From contig CAZOJJ010000092.1 of NCBI GenBank assembly GCA_964580105.1, positions 1 through 6,351 on the forward strand: DNA of 6,351 nucleotides. Direction: 5' to 3'. The notes beneath the pieces were generated by a model, which was not told where the DNA came from, did no database searches, and saw nothing but the letters and a program-made list of their open reading frames with translations. This DNA comes from CAZOJJ01 sp964580105 (GTDB taxonomy: Bacteria; Bacteroidota; Rhodothermia; Rhodothermales; Rubricoccaceae). Made by a program: the position numbers and the translations under genes. Shown piece after piece: positions 6,059 to 6,351 of the stretch (its first letter is position 1; each line of letters begins with the position of its first letter).

Positions 6059-6351
6059 ATGCGCGAAGGGGCCGAGAATGCCAACGTGGAACTGGGCGCG
6101 ATGCTCGCCGTCGTGGTCGTCCTGGCAGTGATCCGCGTGGTCGCTGCGTTCACCGAAGACGAGGACGCCGTACTGCCGACGGCCGAAGCCGCGATGGTCG
6201 AGGTGGTGCCGCGGGGCGAGGCTCGGCCCGCGCCGGTCGCGAGCGACGACTCCGCCGCCGTCCTCCTCCCCGCTCCCGCCACCGATTCCCTCGCCGGTGA
6301 GGAGCCCGCCGGTGAGGAGCCCGCCGGTGAGGAGCCCGCCGGTGAGGAGCC
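6059..6351 (+). CDS. Hypothetical single-pass membrane protein with AGEEP tandem repeats (partial, runs off right edge)
   Basis: I do not recognise this protein. From ATG 6059 there are 97 complete codons and no stop before the window ends. A short N-terminus (MREGAENANVE) leads into one hydrophobic segment at residues 12-31 (LGAMLAVVVVLAVIRVVAAF), interrupted by R26. A sharply acidic stretch, TEDEDA, follows. Residues 40-78 are rich in Ala, Pro, Val and acidic residues and look disordered. From residue 79 the chain is Ala-Gly-Glu-Glu-Pro repeated four times, the last copy cut by the edge. A membrane anchor followed by a Pro-rich linker also occurs in TonB-like or SPOR-domain proteins, but the deciding C-terminal domain lies outside the window. 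An alternative ATG at 6101 would leave only two residues before the remaining hydrophobic stretch. Support comes from the clear anchor-plus-linker layout and the in-frame repeat; no homology was recognised. Confidence 0.62.
   Translation, partial: MREGAENANVELGAMLAVVVVLAVIRVVAAFTEDEDAVLPTAEAAMVEVVPRGEARPAPVASDDSAAVLLPAPATDSLAGEEPAGEEPAGEEPAGEE
6293..6351 (+). repeat. Perfect 15-base tandem repeat encoding Ala-Gly-Glu-Glu-Pro
   Basis: The unit GCCGGTGAGGAGCCC occurs at 6293-6307, 6308-6322, 6323-6337 and 6338-6351, the last lacking one base because the window ends. All copies are identical even at third codon positions, which points to recent expansion or ongoing homogenisation. The period is a multiple of three, so copy-number change would lengthen or shorten the protein without shifting the frame. 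The array probably continues beyond the window. Confidence 0.93.

Overview
The window is very GC-rich, densely packed chromosomal DNA holding six protein genes: one on the minus strand at the left edge, then five on the plus strand. Three details suggest a high-GC member of the Bacteroidota/Rhodothermota group (a Rubrivirga- or Salinibacter-like organism): a lipoprotein of the SbsA-type Ig-like family typical of that group, almost no Shine-Dalgarno sequences before the starts, and almost exclusive use of G/C-ending codons. This placement is inferred from gene content and style, not from a marker gene.

Layout. Positions 1-709 (minus) carry a SpoU/TrmH-family RNA 2'-O-methyltransferase whose C-terminus is cut by the window edge. 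Positions 710-901 are a divergent intergenic region with a long inverted repeat whose stem reaches into the methyltransferase start codon. Positions 902-2224 (plus) encode a complete 440-residue glutamate dehydrogenase. Next, in the same direction and tightly spaced, come a 579-residue Ig-like-domain lipoprotein (2217-3956), a bifunctional NAD(P)H-hydrate epimerase/dehydratase (3978-5546) and a small VanZ-like membrane protein (5551-5919). After a 139-base gap, a gene starting at 6059 encodes a single-pass membrane protein that runs off the right edge inside a perfect 15-base tandem repeat (Ala-Gly-Glu-Glu-Pro).

How they fit together. The plus-strand genes from 902 to 5919 are spaced like an operon, but they share no obvious pathway. 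The only metabolic thread is nicotinamide cofactors: glutamate dehydrogenase uses NAD(P)(H), and the Nnr enzyme repairs damaged NAD(P)H. Both are housekeeping functions, so the link may be chance. The lipoprotein and the VanZ-like protein are envelope proteins of unknown role.

The most unusual structure is at 2232-2305. Three GGACAGT heptamers and three TACTGTC heptamers form a 22-base-pair hairpin (with G-U pairs) between glutamate dehydrogenase and the lipoprotein. The right arm encodes the hydrophobic core of the lipoprotein signal peptide. I see no defence system, mobile element, CRISPR array, tRNA or rRNA, and no clear candidate for a wholly new multi-gene system.
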